64,000 bases of DNA from Hyphomonadaceae bacterium UBA5336 (GCA_002408125.1 DHQO01000005.1:143903-207902); one strand, 5' to 3'; shown: positions 51,671 to 61,116, numbered from the stretch's first letter. The notes: a model not told the origin generated them from the letters alone. Numbers and translations: made by a program.

Positions 51671-52083
51671 AATCCATCTACGCCTTTCTTGTTGCCGCCA
51701 TTGTGGCCATGCCTGCGTTTGCCGCTGAAGGCAGCGGCGGGCAGGTCGATCCGATGATCTTCCGAATCGCGGTTTTCGTCCTGGCGGCCTTTGTCGGCTA
51801 TTATGTCGTCTGGTCAGTGACACCGGCCCTGCACACCCCGCTCATGTCTGTCACCAACGCCATTTCCGGCGTGGTTGTCGTCGGCGCGATCATCGCGGCA
51901 GCCGCCAGCGCGCTCGGCGATGCGGGTCCGGAAGTGGCGCAGAAAGTGTGGATCGCGAAATGGCTCGGCGCGGCCTCGATTGGGTTTGCGGCAGTGAACA
52001 TCTTCGGTGGCTTCCTCGTCACCAATCGCATGCTCGGAATGTACAAGAAAAAAGAGCGCCCGGCGCCCAAGGCCGACGACTGA
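51667..52083 (+). CDS. pntAB: NAD(P) transhydrogenase subunit alpha part 2 (membrane part)
   Basis: A 138-residue membrane segment of the alpha subunit, with four hydrophobic helices. FRIAVFVLAAFVGYYVVWSV, TPLMSVTNAISGVVVVGAI and FGGFLVTNRMLGMYKKK are characteristic. Separate coding of this piece confirms the three-subunit layout. The gene overlaps pntAA by four bases and is 30 bases ahead of pntB. Confidence 0.94.
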   Translation: MKSIYAFLVAAIVAMPAFAAEGSGGQVDPMIFRIAVFVLAAFVGYYVVWSVTPALHTPLMSVTNAISGVVVVGAIIAAAASALGDAGPEVAQKVWIAKWLGAASIGFAAVNIFGGFLVTNRMLGMYKKKERPAPKADD

Positions 52084-52113
52084 CCGGCCTTTCGCGACAA
52101 CAAGGAAACACCC

Positions 52114-53541
52114 ATGACCGTCTATGATATTTCGGCGCTGCTCTACCTCGTCTCCGCGGTGCTGTTCATCTTCTCGATCCGCGGGCTGTCGAGCCCGGAA
52201 ACCGCACGCCAGGGCAATATGCTCGGCATTATCGGCATGGCGATTGCCGCCGGTACGACCCTGTTCCTGGTGAAGGATTTCCTCGACCCGGCGACGCTCG
52301 GCCTGATTGCCGGCGGCATTGTGATCGGCGGCGGCATCGGCGCGCTGCTCGCCCAGCGCGCGCCGATGACGGCAATGCCGCAGATGGTCGGCATGTTCAA
52401 CGCGCTTGGCGGCATGGCCTCCATGCTGGCGGGGCTTGCGGCCTTCTTCGCACCGGCCGCGTTTGGTCTGCTGAATGCCGAGGGGCTGATTTCGCCGCGT
52501 TCGCTCGTTGAGATGTCGCTGTCGGTGACCATCGGTGCGATCACCTTCTCAGGATCGGTGATTGCTGCGCTGAAGCTGAATGGCTCCATCCCCGGCAAGC
52601 CGATCCTGCTGCCGCTGCGCCATATCCTGAATCTCCTGATCTTCCTCGGCCTGATTGGCCTCACCGTGGCACTGGCCATGTCTGATGGCGCGCAGTCCGG
52701 TGGCGGCATGCTGCTGATCTGGATCGCATGTCTGGCGCTGGTCGCCGGGATCACACTGGTCATCCCGATCGGCGGCGCGGACATGCCGGTCGTCATCTCG
52801 ATGTTGAACTCCTATTCCGGTTGGGCGGCCGCCGCGCTGGGCTTCACCCTGTCGAACTTCGCGCTGATCGTGGTCGGCGCGATTGTCGGCGCTTCCGGCG
52901 CGATCCTCTCCTACATCATGTGCCGGGCGATGAATCGCAGCTTCATCTCGGTGATCGCCGGTGGCTTCGGCGCCTCCGATGGCGCGGCGGCAGCTCATGG
53001 CGGCGGCGCGGATGACCGCCCGGTGAAGATCGGCTCGGCCGACGATGCGGCCTTCATCCTCAAGAACTCAGCCAAGGTGATCATCGTGCCGGGATACGGC
53101 ATGGCCGTCGCCCAGGCCCAGCATGCGCTGAAGGAAATGGGCGACAAGCTGAAGGCAGAAGGCGTCGAGGTGCTCTACGCCATCCACCCGGTGGCCGGCC
53201 GCATGCCGGGGCATATGAACGTGCTGCTTGCCGAGGCCCAGGTGCCCTATGACGAGATCTTCGAGATGGACGATATCAACTCGCAGTTCAAACAGGCCGA
53301 CGTGGCCTTCGTCATCGGCGCCAATGATGTCACCAATCCCGGCGCGAAGGACGACCCGACCTCGCCGATCTACGGCATGCCGGTGCTGGAAGTCTGGAAT
53401 GCCGGCACGGTGATGTTCGTGAAGCGCTCGCTGGCATCGGGCTATGCCGGGGTGCAGAACGAGCTCTTCTTCAATGACAACACCATGATGCTCCTGGCCG
53501 ATGCCAAGAAGATGGCCGAGGATATTGTGAAGGCTTTGTAG
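52114..53541 (+). CDS. pntB: NAD(P) transhydrogenase subunit beta
   Basis: A 475-residue subunit: about nine membrane helices in residues 1-280, then the NADP(H)-binding domain III (VIIVPGYGMAVAQAQHAL, HPVAGRMPGHMNVLLAEA, VFVIGANDVTNPGAK-type segment AFVIGANDVTNPGAK, and KRSLASGYAGVQN). It holds the proton channel and NADP site. ACAAGGAAACACCC precedes the ATG. A perfect hairpin follows the stop. Confidence 0.96.
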   Translation: MTVYDISALLYLVSAVLFIFSIRGLSSPETARQGNMLGIIGMAIAAGTTLFLVKDFLDPATLGLIAGGIVIGGGIGALLAQRAPMTAMPQMVGMFNALGGMASMLAGLAAFFAPAAFGLLNAEGLISPRSLVEMSLSVTIGAITFSGSVIAALKLNGSIPGKPILLPLRHILNLLIFLGLIGLTVALAMSDGAQSGGGMLLIWIACLALVAGITLVIPIGGADMPVVISMLNSYSGWAAAALGFTLSNFALIVVGAIVGASGAILSYIMCRAMNRSFISVIAGGFGASDGAAAAHGGGADDRPVKIGSADDAAFILKNSAKVIIVPGYGMAVAQAQHALKEMGDKLKAEGVEVLYAIHPVAGRMPGHMNVLLAEAQVPYDEIFEMDDINSQFKQADVAFVIGANDVTNPGAKDDPTSPIYGMPVLEVWNAGTVMFVKRSLASGYAGVQNELFFNDNTMMLLADAKKMAEDIVKAL

Positions 53542-53560
53542 CCGGTGACGCGAAGCGGCA

Positions 53561-53585
53561 GAAATCGATCCGGGGGATCGATTTC
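53561..53585. other. Perfect hairpin between convergent pntB and enoyl-CoA hydratase genes
   Basis: GAAATCGATCC (53561-53571) pairs perfectly with GGATCGATTTC (53575-53585) over a GGG loop, with no T tract. It may act as a bidirectional terminator or 3'-end stabiliser. Confidence 0.55.
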
Positions 53586-53625
53586 AGGCGGAAAAGGCCC
53601 CGGCAGGGGCAAAAGGCGCTTCTGA

Positions 53626-54408
53626 CTACCGGATCGGAAAGTCCGGTTTCCGTTTCTCCAGGAAGGCGCGGTAACCTTCATGGTGATCCTCGTTTTCAAA
53701 GCCGCGCAGGAACAGGTCCGTGGCTTCTTCGGTATCGTCATGCCAGCCGCCCTGCAAGCCATCGATCATCTGCTTGACCGCCCGGATCGACCATTGCGAG
53801 GCGCTCGCCACATCGCGGGCGAGGGCTTCGCTGGCCGCATGCAGTTCCTCAACGGGGAACAACTCATCCACCAGTCCGTAGGCAAGGGCGGTTTCCGCAC
53901 TCACGATCTTCCCCGTGAACAGGAGCGCCTTGGCTCGCCCCGCACCCACGGCCTGCAACAGGCGGCGCGTATCGCCAGCGGGATAGACAAGGCCGAGCTT
54001 CGCAGGCGTGATACCGAACCTGGCCGAGCGCGCCGCGATGCGGATATCGCAAGCCAGCGCCAGGCTCATGCCGCCGCCCACGCAGGCCCCGTCGATCACC
54101 GCCACAGTCGGCTTGGGGCAATGCTCGATAGCGTTGAGGGCTGCCGCGATCGTATCACCGGAGAGCCGCGCGGCCTCGCGCGTGGCATAGATTGTCTCGA
54201 ATTCAGAGATATCAGCGCCGGCCGCAAAGGCACCTGCATCCCCGCCATGAACCAACACGACCTTCACATCGGGGTTTTCCACGCATTCGCCGATGAGCCG
54301 CGGAATGGCGTCCCACATTTCTATCGAGAGCGCATTGCGCTTGTCCGGGCGGTTGAGCACCAGCTCGGCCACCGGCGGCTTCACATCGAGACGGATGAGA
54401 TCGGTCAT
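53626..54408 (-). CDS. Enoyl-CoA hydratase/isomerase family protein
   Basis: A 260-residue crotonase-fold protein. The oxyanion-hole segments are GGDAGAFAAGADISEF and GACVGGGMSLALACDIRIA, followed by GITPAKLGLVYPAGDTRRL. The Gly-rich entry and the Ser/Pro-containing third segment are typical. Whether it hydrates, isomerises or decarboxylates cannot be told; the canonical catalytic Glu positions are not obvious. The ATG at 54408 (MTDLIRLDV) is preferred to one five codons upstream. Confidence 0.92.
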   Translation of the reverse strand: MTDLIRLDVKPPVAELVLNRPDKRNALSIEMWDAIPRLIGECVENPDVKVVLVHGGDAGAFAAGADISEFETIYATREAARLSGDTIAAALNAIEHCPKPTVAVIDGACVGGGMSLALACDIRIAARSARFGITPAKLGLVYPAGDTRRLLQAVGAGRAKALLFTGKIVSAETALAYGLVDELFPVEELHAASEALARDVASASQWSIRAVKQMIDGLQGGWHDDTEEATDLFLRGFENEDHHEGYRAFLEKRKPDFPIR

Positions 54409-54421
54409 GGCGGGCTCCCGC

Positions 54422-54459
54422 AAAAGAAAAAGGCCAGCCGATTTGTTCCCCGGCTGGCC
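54422..54459 (-). terminator. Rho-independent terminator of the 54.5-56.9 kb module
   Basis: On the minus strand GGCCAGCCG (54459-54451) pairs with CGGCTGGCC (54440-54432), followed by TTTTTCTTTT. It lies just past the stop of the von Willebrand A-like gene. Confidence 0.9.
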
Positions 54460-54482
54460 AATAATCTCAAGGCTGAAACCTT

Positions 54483-55256
54483 CTAGTTCAGCGAGCCGTA
54501 TGTCGCGCCCGTCTCGCGGAAATAGGCCCGCCAGAAGGCTTTCACCTCACCCATGGGCAGGTCGTAGATCTCGCGCGGCACGATGCGCGCGGTGACCTCC
54601 ACGCCATCCAGCGCCGGCATCCGTTCCACCAGCCGCGTTTCGCGGAAGGCGCCATAGTCCGCGCCGGTGCGGTAGAAGGAGAAGTCGCCGGAATGCTGCA
54701 TCAGATCCGACACGACAATCAGCCGGCGATGGCGCTGGCCGGCCTGGAAGTCGGCCCGGTCGGCAATGGCATAAAGCGCTTCTGAGAGCGGCGAGGCCGG
54801 GGCGACCTTGTCCTGCATCTCTGTTTCCACGCGGGCGACCAGCGGCTCATAGAACTGTGTGCGCCAGGCATCGGCCACCATGCGCGGATTGGAGAGGATC
54901 GGATTGGCCTTGTCCGGGCTGCCGGTCGAGCAGGCCGAATAGACCCGCACCGGGTCGAAGGGCTGGCTGGCATTCGGCACCATCACCGTGAGACGGCCAT
55001 GTTTGGGCAGAGTGCGTGCCTCGCCATCCAGCAGCTCGCGGACCCAGTCGACATCGTTCGGCCCGAACGGGTCGGACTGGTCAAGCAGGACAATGGTATG
55101 GGCCGGGTCGTGTCGATCCATACGGCAGTTTGTGTCCGGATCGACCGGCGGCGGGGCGGAGAAGGCCGCGACCGCGAACATGCCGAACACGCTGGCCACC
55201 ATGGCGGCGATCATAGAGCGCCAGAACCAGGGGCCTTTTTCTCTCGAACGGGGCAT
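54483..55256 (-). CDS. Membrane-anchored von Willebrand A-like protein of unknown function
   Basis: A 257-residue protein with an N-terminal basic patch and one helix or signal (SMIAAMVASVFGMFAVAAFS). The rest has a VWA-like order: TIVLLDQSDPFGPNDVDWV (first strand with an Asp-x-Ser MIDAS-like loop), RLTVMVP, LSEALYAIADRADF and RLIVVSDLMQHS (third-strand Asp). No family name is known to me. It follows the coiled-coil membrane gene by 30 bases and ends at a strong terminator, so the two form one transcription unit and probably one complex. Confidence 0.72.
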   Translation of the reverse strand: MPRSREKGPWFWRSMIAAMVASVFGMFAVAAFSAPPPVDPDTNCRMDRHDPAHTIVLLDQSDPFGPNDVDWVRELLDGEARTLPKHGRLTVMVPNASQPFDPVRVYSACSTGSPDKANPILSNPRMVADAWRTQFYEPLVARVETEMQDKVAPASPLSEALYAIADRADFQAGQRHRRLIVVSDLMQHSGDFSFYRTGADYGAFRETRLVERMPALDGVEVTARIVPREIYDLPMGEVKAFWRAYFRETGATYGSLN

Positions 55257-55286
55257 TGGCTCGTCCTTTCTCTAAGGGACCGCCCG

Positions 55287-56861
55287 TCAGGCGGTTCGCT
55301 TGTCGTGGCCGGCTTCGCGCGCGGCCCGGATATTGGCGATATGGTCGTGCACGCGTTTCTCGACGCTGGAGAGGCCCTTCTGGACTTCCTGCACATGGGT
55401 TTCGAGCCATTCGCGGCAGATATTGATCGCCGTGATATTGTGCTCGATGGTTTCGACCGCGGCCTTGGCCTGCTCACGCTCCTTGCCATAGTCGAAGCCG
55501 GGCAGATCGGGCGTGAGGATCTCGTCGAAATAGACCGGGCAGGGCGCCTGGTCGCCGAGCGTCTCGCGCAGGCCGTTACGCTGGCGGCGATGGGCCTGGC
55601 GGTAGGCGACCTTGTGCGAGCGTTCCTGCTCGCCTGCCTTGGAGGCCACCGACATGGCATGGGCGCGGCGGGTTTCCAACTCGTTGAGCGCCTTTTCGAT
55701 CTCGCGCTTGGCATTCACATGCCGGGTCTGCTGGGTCTCGAACCAGGTCCGGCAGGCGGTGTAATAGTCGCTGAGATCATCGCGCACGCCGTTGCGCACC
55801 TGCTGGCGCGCCTCATAAGCCAGGCGTTCCTTGCGCCAGACACGGCCATAGCCGGGATAGCGGTCGGAGATCTTGTCGTAGCCCTCATAGAGCGCCACCG
55901 AGAACACGGTGAGCCCGATCACCAGCAGGCCGAAAGCGACCATGGAATCCAGCCCGATTATGTTCGGAAACATGGAAACAAACACCTCGCTCGGCGGAAT
56001 GGCGAACATGGAGAAGTCCGCCATGGACCCCGACGCCATGGCCTCATGCAGGGCCACTTCCACTGCATCGCGGAAGTGCGCGATGAAGAAATTCAGGAAC
56101 AGGCCCATCATCACGCAGGCTCCGGCCACGATCCCGCCGAGCACCTTGAAGGGCAGGTCGGGATGGTTGAGATATCGGAGGCCGAGATAGCCGCCGACCA
56201 CGCCAATCAGCACATTCACCGCGCTGATCCCGAAAGCGACCATGAGCCCGCCGAGCAGGCCGGACGCCTGGGCGTCCTTGAAAAGCAGGGCATTGAAACA
56301 CCCCTCCACCAGCAGCACCGCCATCAGGATGGCGATGGTCTGCTCGACATTCTTCTTGATGTCGGGCGTGCGCTTGCCGATCCGCTCGCCATGGCTCTCA
56401 CGGAAAGCTTCCAACTCGACCACGGTGGCATCATGATGCTGGGCGGCCTGTTCGGCATCGTCGGTTTCGAAATGGCGCAGCTCGTTTTCTTCCGCCTTGA
56501 TCGCCTCGCGCAGGGGATCGACCTGGATCTCCGCCGGTGTGTGATCATGGATGAAGTTGCGCACGCCGGCCGCGCTGGCCTGAAACCAGGTGTCGAGGCC
56601 ACGGCGCACCGCTTCGGATTTCTCCGCCACGTTCTGCTCACGCTCGCTCCACTGGTCGCGAGTCATGGCCTCAGATGGGGGCAGGCCGTCGGTGGCGTCC
56701 TTCTTGGCCTGGCGGCGGGTGAGCCCCTTGTTGAAGCCCAGTTCGCCCTCAGCAAGGGCGCCGCGAAGACCGAATTGCGATGGCGAGACTTTCAGGGAGA
56801 GCGGGCGAATCTTCTCCGCAAACCCCATATCGGCCGCCCAGCGCAGCGATTTTTTCAGCAT
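55287..56861 (-). CDS. Four-helix membrane protein with long coiled-coil arms, unknown function
   Basis: A 524-residue protein I do not recognise. An N-terminal hydrophilic region of about 170 residues contains Glu/Gln-rich coiled coil (IKAEENELRHFETDDAEQAA). Four membrane helices lie at about 175-330 (TIAILMAVLLVEGCFNALLF; VNVLIGVVGGYLGL; GACVMMGLFLNFFIAHF; MVAFGLLVIGLTVFSVALYE). A second long coiled coil of about 190 residues includes REIEKALNELETRRAHAM. The ATG at 56861 is favoured by GAGG six bases upstream. Paired with the VWA-like gene it suggests a cytoplasmic or periplasmic scaffold. Confidence 0.75.
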   Translation of the reverse strand: MLKKSLRWAADMGFAEKIRPLSLKVSPSQFGLRGALAEGELGFNKGLTRRQAKKDATDGLPPSEAMTRDQWSEREQNVAEKSEAVRRGLDTWFQASAAGVRNFIHDHTPAEIQVDPLREAIKAEENELRHFETDDAEQAAQHHDATVVELEAFRESHGERIGKRTPDIKKNVEQTIAILMAVLLVEGCFNALLFKDAQASGLLGGLMVAFGISAVNVLIGVVGGYLGLRYLNHPDLPFKVLGGIVAGACVMMGLFLNFFIAHFRDAVEVALHEAMASGSMADFSMFAIPPSEVFVSMFPNIIGLDSMVAFGLLVIGLTVFSVALYEGYDKISDRYPGYGRVWRKERLAYEARQQVRNGVRDDLSDYYTACRTWFETQQTRHVNAKREIEKALNELETRRAHAMSVASKAGEQERSHKVAYRQAHRRQRNGLRETLGDQAPCPVYFDEILTPDLPGFDYGKEREQAKAAVETIEHNITAINICREWLETHVQEVQKGLSSVEKRVHDHIANIRAAREAGHDKRTA

Positions 56862-57143
56862 GTTCAACCTCTTCAGTGTCCGAATCACCCCGGTTAACCG
56901 GAGCGCACTACGCGTTAACCATGCCGGGACGCTGCCTTCGGGGGGTTACCAAGAGGTTTTGAGACTCGCTTCCTTGCAGAGAATTCATGTTCCGCCGCAG
57001 GAGCGCCATAATTGGGCGCGCAAACAAAACGGCATAGCAATATCAATACAAGTATTATTGTTTGTTTTCATTAATATAATATCACAAAATATCAATTGTT
57101 GATGGTGTATATTTCTTTGGGGTGTATTTAGGAGTATTAAAAG
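56862..57143. other. AT-rich junction before the low-GC beta-helix gene
   Basis: About 280 bases with no recognised gene. Composition drops sharply near 57035, where runs of A/T replace the high-GC background. This edge probably marks the left border of the horizontally acquired segment that ends near the tRNA-Thr gene. Confidence 0.5.
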
Positions 57144-59143
57144 ATGGTAGACCTAGGATATAAAGTTAACCTGTCGGGCCTTAGGGCGTTGACCGGAATG
57201 TCTACAGACGATGTCGTTACCGTATACGGGCGAGATGCAAGCGGTGACTGGGGGCCAGCTCGGCACGCTCGCTGGATTTCATCTGATATGTCCACTTATG
57301 TCCCACAGGATGAGGTGACCTCCGGTGAGGGGGATGGTGGCATTCTAGTTGCCCCTGCCTCCGACAAGACTGGGGCAAGTGGCTGCTGGATTTTCGATCA
57401 TGACGGCTATTTCAATGTACGCTGGTATGGCGCATTTGGAAAATTCGGCGACCTCACTAATGACGGTCCAGCTATAAACCAATGCATAAGCATGGCCTCA
57501 AATACACTCATGAGGTACATCTCCCCTTATGGAAGACCCTGTCGCATTCGTATTCCTGCTGGCCATTATTACACTGATGAGCCAATTATATTAGAAAGTG
57601 AATCTCTTTATTTGGAGGGCGATGGGACGGGGTCCATGTGGGATACGCTTTCTAGCGTTCAGGAAGGAACTGTTATTATAGGTACTGCCCAAACTGGGCC
57701 GATCATATGGGTGAGAAGGGAAAACTGTTATGTCGGCCGGATAAGAATTGAATCACAAGAAACTGTAGAAGAGCCGGGGGTTTCTCGAAAGGACTCCACC
57801 CCGGACAACACTCAGACTGGATTGAATTGCGGTCTGCGTGTCGAAGGAGAAAATGTCTGCAGATCCTCTGGAGAAGGGGACGTGATGCATACAGTTCTTG
57901 AAGACATTCTGATAAAGAACCAGCCAAATTCTGGCGTTATGCTGGTCGGGAAGTGTTATGAATCTAGGCTTATCCGTATTGTTTCAAAAAACAATAATGG
58001 CCATGGTTTTCAGCTCGACGATGGAACGAACACGGGTCGCACTGTTGATGATGACGATGATGTCGGCACGAACTACCAAGTCGGCATTGTCAGTTTTCAA
58101 GAGTGCGAAAGCCGCCAAAATCAAGGGCATGGCTGGTGTATTGGCGATGAGAGTAACAATAACTACACGCATCGCATAATGATGGTTCAGTGCGAATCCA
58201 GCCAAAATTGTAACGACACATCGCTGCTTATCGACCCAAGTGATCCTTCCGGTATTTTGCGCACTGCGATGGGCTAATTATCCAAAGCGGTGCCTTGGCA
58301 GGTTATGACGCCACAGCAAGCGTTGCATCACGTTGCATCACGCTTATGGGGAATGGCGGAATAATCAACAACGCCAGAATACTGGGTGCCGACACCACAT
58401 CTCCAATATATATCAAGGAGCAAACGTCTCGAGGCACTGAAGGATGGGAAATCAATAATCCCCACCTCAGGAATTTCACTAGTGTGGGTTCTATCGTCGA
58501 AATTGAAAATAGCAATTGTAAGAACATCCGGATCTGGATGGGAAACGATATCGGTATTGGATCGAGTGCGATTACCAACATTACGACACCTGGGCTCGAA
58601 GTGTTCGATGGATCCAGGTTTTGGACTCACTACGACATAGCCTCAACGAACTTTTCAACGGCCGGCCTTGATACATCTATAGATGTTCGGCTTAACAGAG
58701 ATGTTGGCCGTCCCGGTTTGTTGTGGTTCCAAACATCGGGTAGCGACAGATGGTTGATCGGCGTAAACAGCGATGCTGAGGCTGGTTCAAACGCAGGTTC
58801 CAATTTGGTGATCGGTTCCCGACAGGATGACGGTTCCGCTTTGCAGACCCTTGCAGAATTCGATCGACAGAGTGGAAAAATCACATTTCGTGGGACATTG
58901 AACAACACGGAATCTTATGAGCTTGATGGTTCAAAAGTCATTGATTCGGAAAGAGGCGTTCGATTGAGATCTTATTCTGGATCAGCAATCTCCAGTATCG
59001 GTGACAACGTGAATACGACCTCCAAAGCGAGTGGAAAAATGGTGTGGGACGCATCAAACTACAGAGTTATGGTGGCGTCCGGCAGCGGTGCTTCTGACCC
59101 TTGGTACATCGCCGATGGCTCTGGTTCGGTCACACCATCATAA
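57144..59143 (+). pseudogene. Frameshifted beta-helix (pectate-lyase-3/tailspike-like) gene
   Basis: Two adjacent frames (57144-58277 and the one resuming before 58295 and ending 59143) together encode about 665 residues of one protein. The N-terminal part has WISSDMSTYV and the DGYFNVRWYGAFGKFGD-DGPAINQ entry of the pectate-lyase-3 fold. Repeated Gly/Asn turns follow, and the end reads SGASDPWYIADGSGSVTPS, like phage tailspike and surface-glycan proteins. Adding one T to the TTTT run at 58255-58258 joins the frames (reading on through GIFAHCDGLIIQSGALAGYD). The AT-rich composition contrasts with both flanks. It could be a true pseudogene, phase variation in the T run, or a sequencing error. 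Confidence 0.75.
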
Positions 59144-59206
59144 ACCAGCATGTACCCGCCGATTTACGTGATTCTTTGAGCGCTCGTATTTTGTGCTGGA
59201 TCAACA

Positions 59207-59239
59207 AGCCACAACCTGCCTTCTTGTCAGGTTGTGGCT
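59207..59239 (-). terminator. Hairpin downstream of tRNA-Thr
   Basis: AGCCACAACCTG (59207-59218) pairs perfectly with CAGGTTGTGGCT (59228-59239) over nine bases. It lies just past the tRNA 3' end on the minus strand; the T tract is weak. Confidence 0.6.
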
Positions 59240-59248
59240 GTCCGCAAA

Positions 59249-59323
59249 TGGTGCCGCGAGAGAGAATTGAACTCTCGACCTCACCCTTACCAAGGGTGCG
59301 CTCTACCACTGAGCTACCGCGGC
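59249..59323 (-). tRNA. tRNA-Thr (anticodon GGT)
   Basis: Read on the minus strand it begins GCCGCGGTAGCTCAGTGG, has the D-loop GCTCAGTGGTAGAGC, the anticodon arm CACCC-TTGGTAA-GGGTG with anticodon GGT, the T arm GAGAG-TTCAATT-CTCTC and an encoded CCA. The acceptor stem pairs over seven bases with one G-U. The gene borders the low-GC beta-helix segment, the usual position of integration events. Confidence 0.97.
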
Positions 59324-59399
59324 GTTTGCAGTTCGGAAGTGGGGCGCATAACCTATGCCGGGTCAGATGAAAAGACCATTGTCAGGACCTTCGACACCT

Positions 59400-59540
59400 A
59401 TGCCCGAGAAAAAGCAGCCCACAGAGCGCGATGCCCGGCTCGCCAAGGCCTTGCGTGACAATCTGCGCCGGCGCAAACAGGCCGCCCGCAAGGCGCCCGA
59501 TTCCCCCGCGCCGAAGGAAGAGACCAAGCCACAGGGCTGA
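59400..59540 (+). CDS. Small basic protein of unknown function (46 aa)
   Basis: A 46-residue Lys/Arg-rich frame starting MPEKKQPTERDARLAKALRD and continuing NLRRRKQAARK. Small proteins with the same RLAKALRxNLxRRK core are common upstream of ThiO-like or murA-like genes in alphaproteobacteria, as far as I recall. It ends eight bases before the oxidase gene, so it is probably co-transcribed. The function is unknown. Confidence 0.6.
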   Translation: MPEKKQPTERDARLAKALRDNLRRRKQAARKAPDSPAPKEETKPQG

Positions 59541-59548
59541 CAAGGGCC

Positions 59549-60553
59549 ATGAGCGAGCAGACCCACATCATTATCGCAGGCGCCGGGCTGGCGGGCCTGT
59601 TCACCGCCTATGCGCTGACCGGGCGCGGCGTGAAGGTGCGGGTGGTCGACCCGCTGCCGCCGGGATCCGGCGCGAGCCGGGCCGCCGCCGGCATGCTGGC
59701 GCCGTGCTATGAAGCCGTGCTGGAACGCCCCGAGGCAGGGGACCCACTGCTGAAGGCCTGCCTTGCTGCGCGCACCGCCTGGGAGGAGGTTGCCGGCCCG
59801 CTCGCCGAGGAAGCAGGGATGGAGATCGGCTATGATCCCCGGCCCAGCCTGGCGCGCGCCGCCGCCGATGCACCGGCCGGCTGGTTGGACAGTGTTTCCG
59901 AGTATCTCGATGAGCTTGGCCTGCCTTATGCGCCGGCCGGCGAGGAGGAGATGCTTGAGCTTCCCCTCGATGGGCAGGTCGACAACCGCGCGGTGATCAC
60001 GGCGCTTGTTCACCTGCTTGAAGCGCGCGGTGTCGATTTCCATCGCGGCGACCTGAAGGGCGTGATCGGCGGCATCATTGTCGATGCGCGCGGTTGGCAG
60101 GGCCCAGGGGCCTCGCCGGTAAAGGGCACGGCGGTCTCGCTTGCCCCGCATGTGGGATTGCCTGACCGGGTCGTGCGCTTCGGCAACCGCTACCTCGCGC
60201 CCAAGGCCGGCCGCGTTGTGCTCGGCGCGGTCAGCCAGGCCGGTATCAGCGACACCCGCGTCAGCGAGGAGGATGTGCAGGCCCTGCTCGGCGATGCGGC
60301 GAAGCTCTATCCCGCCGTCCGCGAGACGGAGGTGCTGGAGCGCTGGTCCGGCGTGCGTCCGCGCGCGCAGGACGGCCTGCCGATCCTCGGCTGGGCGCGG
60401 ACGAACCGCTATCTCATCGGCGGATATTTCCGCAATGGCGTGCTGCTGGCCCCGCTGATGGGGCAGTGGGCGGCGTCCCACATTCTCGATGGCGCCCTGC
60501 CGCCCGAGGCCATCCCGTTCAGTCCCGACAGGCTCAGCCTGTCAGCCACCTAA
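59549..60553 (+). CDS. FAD-dependent oxidoreductase, ThiO/DadA-like
   Basis: A 334-residue flavoprotein of the D-amino-acid/glycine oxidase fold. The N-terminal dinucleotide loop IIIAGAGLAGLFTAYALTGRG, SGASRAAAGMLAPCYEA and the C-terminal GVRPRAQDGLPILGWARTN with GYFRNGVLLAPLMGQ are typical of ThiO-like proteins, which make iminoglycine for thiazole synthesis. No other thiamine gene is in the window, so the substrate is uncertain. Its stop overlaps the convergent LOG-family stop. Confidence 0.88.
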   Translation: MSEQTHIIIAGAGLAGLFTAYALTGRGVKVRVVDPLPPGSGASRAAAGMLAPCYEAVLERPEAGDPLLKACLAARTAWEEVAGPLAEEAGMEIGYDPRPSLARAAADAPAGWLDSVSEYLDELGLPYAPAGEEEMLELPLDGQVDNRAVITALVHLLEARGVDFHRGDLKGVIGGIIVDARGWQGPGASPVKGTAVSLAPHVGLPDRVVRFGNRYLAPKAGRVVLGAVSQAGISDTRVSEEDVQALLGDAAKLYPAVRETEVLERWSGVRPRAQDGLPILGWARTNRYLIGGYFRNGVLLAPLMGQWAASHILDGALPPEAIPFSPDRLSLSAT

Positions 60554-61116
60554 TCACTGTCGAGCACGACGATGCGCTCCTCCAGGGCCGCAATCGCCAT
60601 TTCCGGCGTGTCAGCCTGAACGAGAGAGGCGCGGAACTCCTCGGGCGTGAACTTGCCCTCGATGATGTGGTCCATCAGTTCGAAGAAGGGGTCCCAGAAA
60701 CCGTCCTCATCCAGGAAGGCCATCGGCTTGGCATGCAGGCCGAGCCGCGCCCAGGACAGCATCTCCACCGCTTCCTCCAGCGTGCCGATGCCGCCGGGCA
60801 GGGTGATGAAGGCATCGCTTTCCTCGAACATCATCTGCTTGCGGGTGTGCATGTCCTCGACGATGCGGTGTTCGACCTCTTCGAAGACGCGTTCCTTGTG
60901 CAGCAGGAATTTCGGCATGATGCCCAGCACCTCGCCGCCTTCGCCATGGGCCGCGCGCGCGCACGCGCCCATCAGACCGACACTGCCCCCGCCATAGACA
61001 AGACGCAGGCCTTTCTGGGCGAGCGTGCGGCCAAGTTCGGTCGCCAGGCGCAGATAGTCGGCCTTCACATCGTTCGACGACCCGCAATACACACAGACGG
61101 ATTTGATACGGGCCAT
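60550..61116 (-). CDS. LOG-family (TIGR00730-type) Rossmann-fold protein
   Basis: A 188-residue protein with the lysine decarboxylase-like/LOG signature PGGIGTLEE (near residue 108) and the catalytic Arg/Glu region HTRKQMMFEESDAF. VYCGSSNDV near the N-terminus and LVYGGGSVGLMG bind the phosphoribosyl group. Bacterial members hydrolyse nucleoside 5'-monophosphates such as cytokinin precursors. It is monocistronic and convergent with the oxidase gene. Confidence 0.94.
   Translation of the reverse strand: MARIKSVCVYCGSSNDVKADYLRLATELGRTLAQKGLRLVYGGGSVGLMGACARAAHGEGGEVLGIMPKFLLHKERVFEEVEHRIVEDMHTRKQMMFEESDAFITLPGGIGTLEEAVEMLSWARLGLHAKPMAFLDEDGFWDPFFELMDHIIEGKFTPEEFRASLVQADTPEMAIAALEERIVVLDSD

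Noticed and set aside
58321..58340. Tandem repeat CGTTGCATCA twice, a possible cause of the frameshift in the beta-helix gene
   Set aside because: Removing one copy would place the upstream part in a frame that has a stop just before the repeat. The shift must lie between 58242 and 58277, where the T run is the better explanation.
56980..59267. Shared octamer AGAGAATT at 56980 and inside the tRNA-Thr region as a possible att pair
   Set aside because: Eight bases is too short to be meaningful, and no integrase gene is present.
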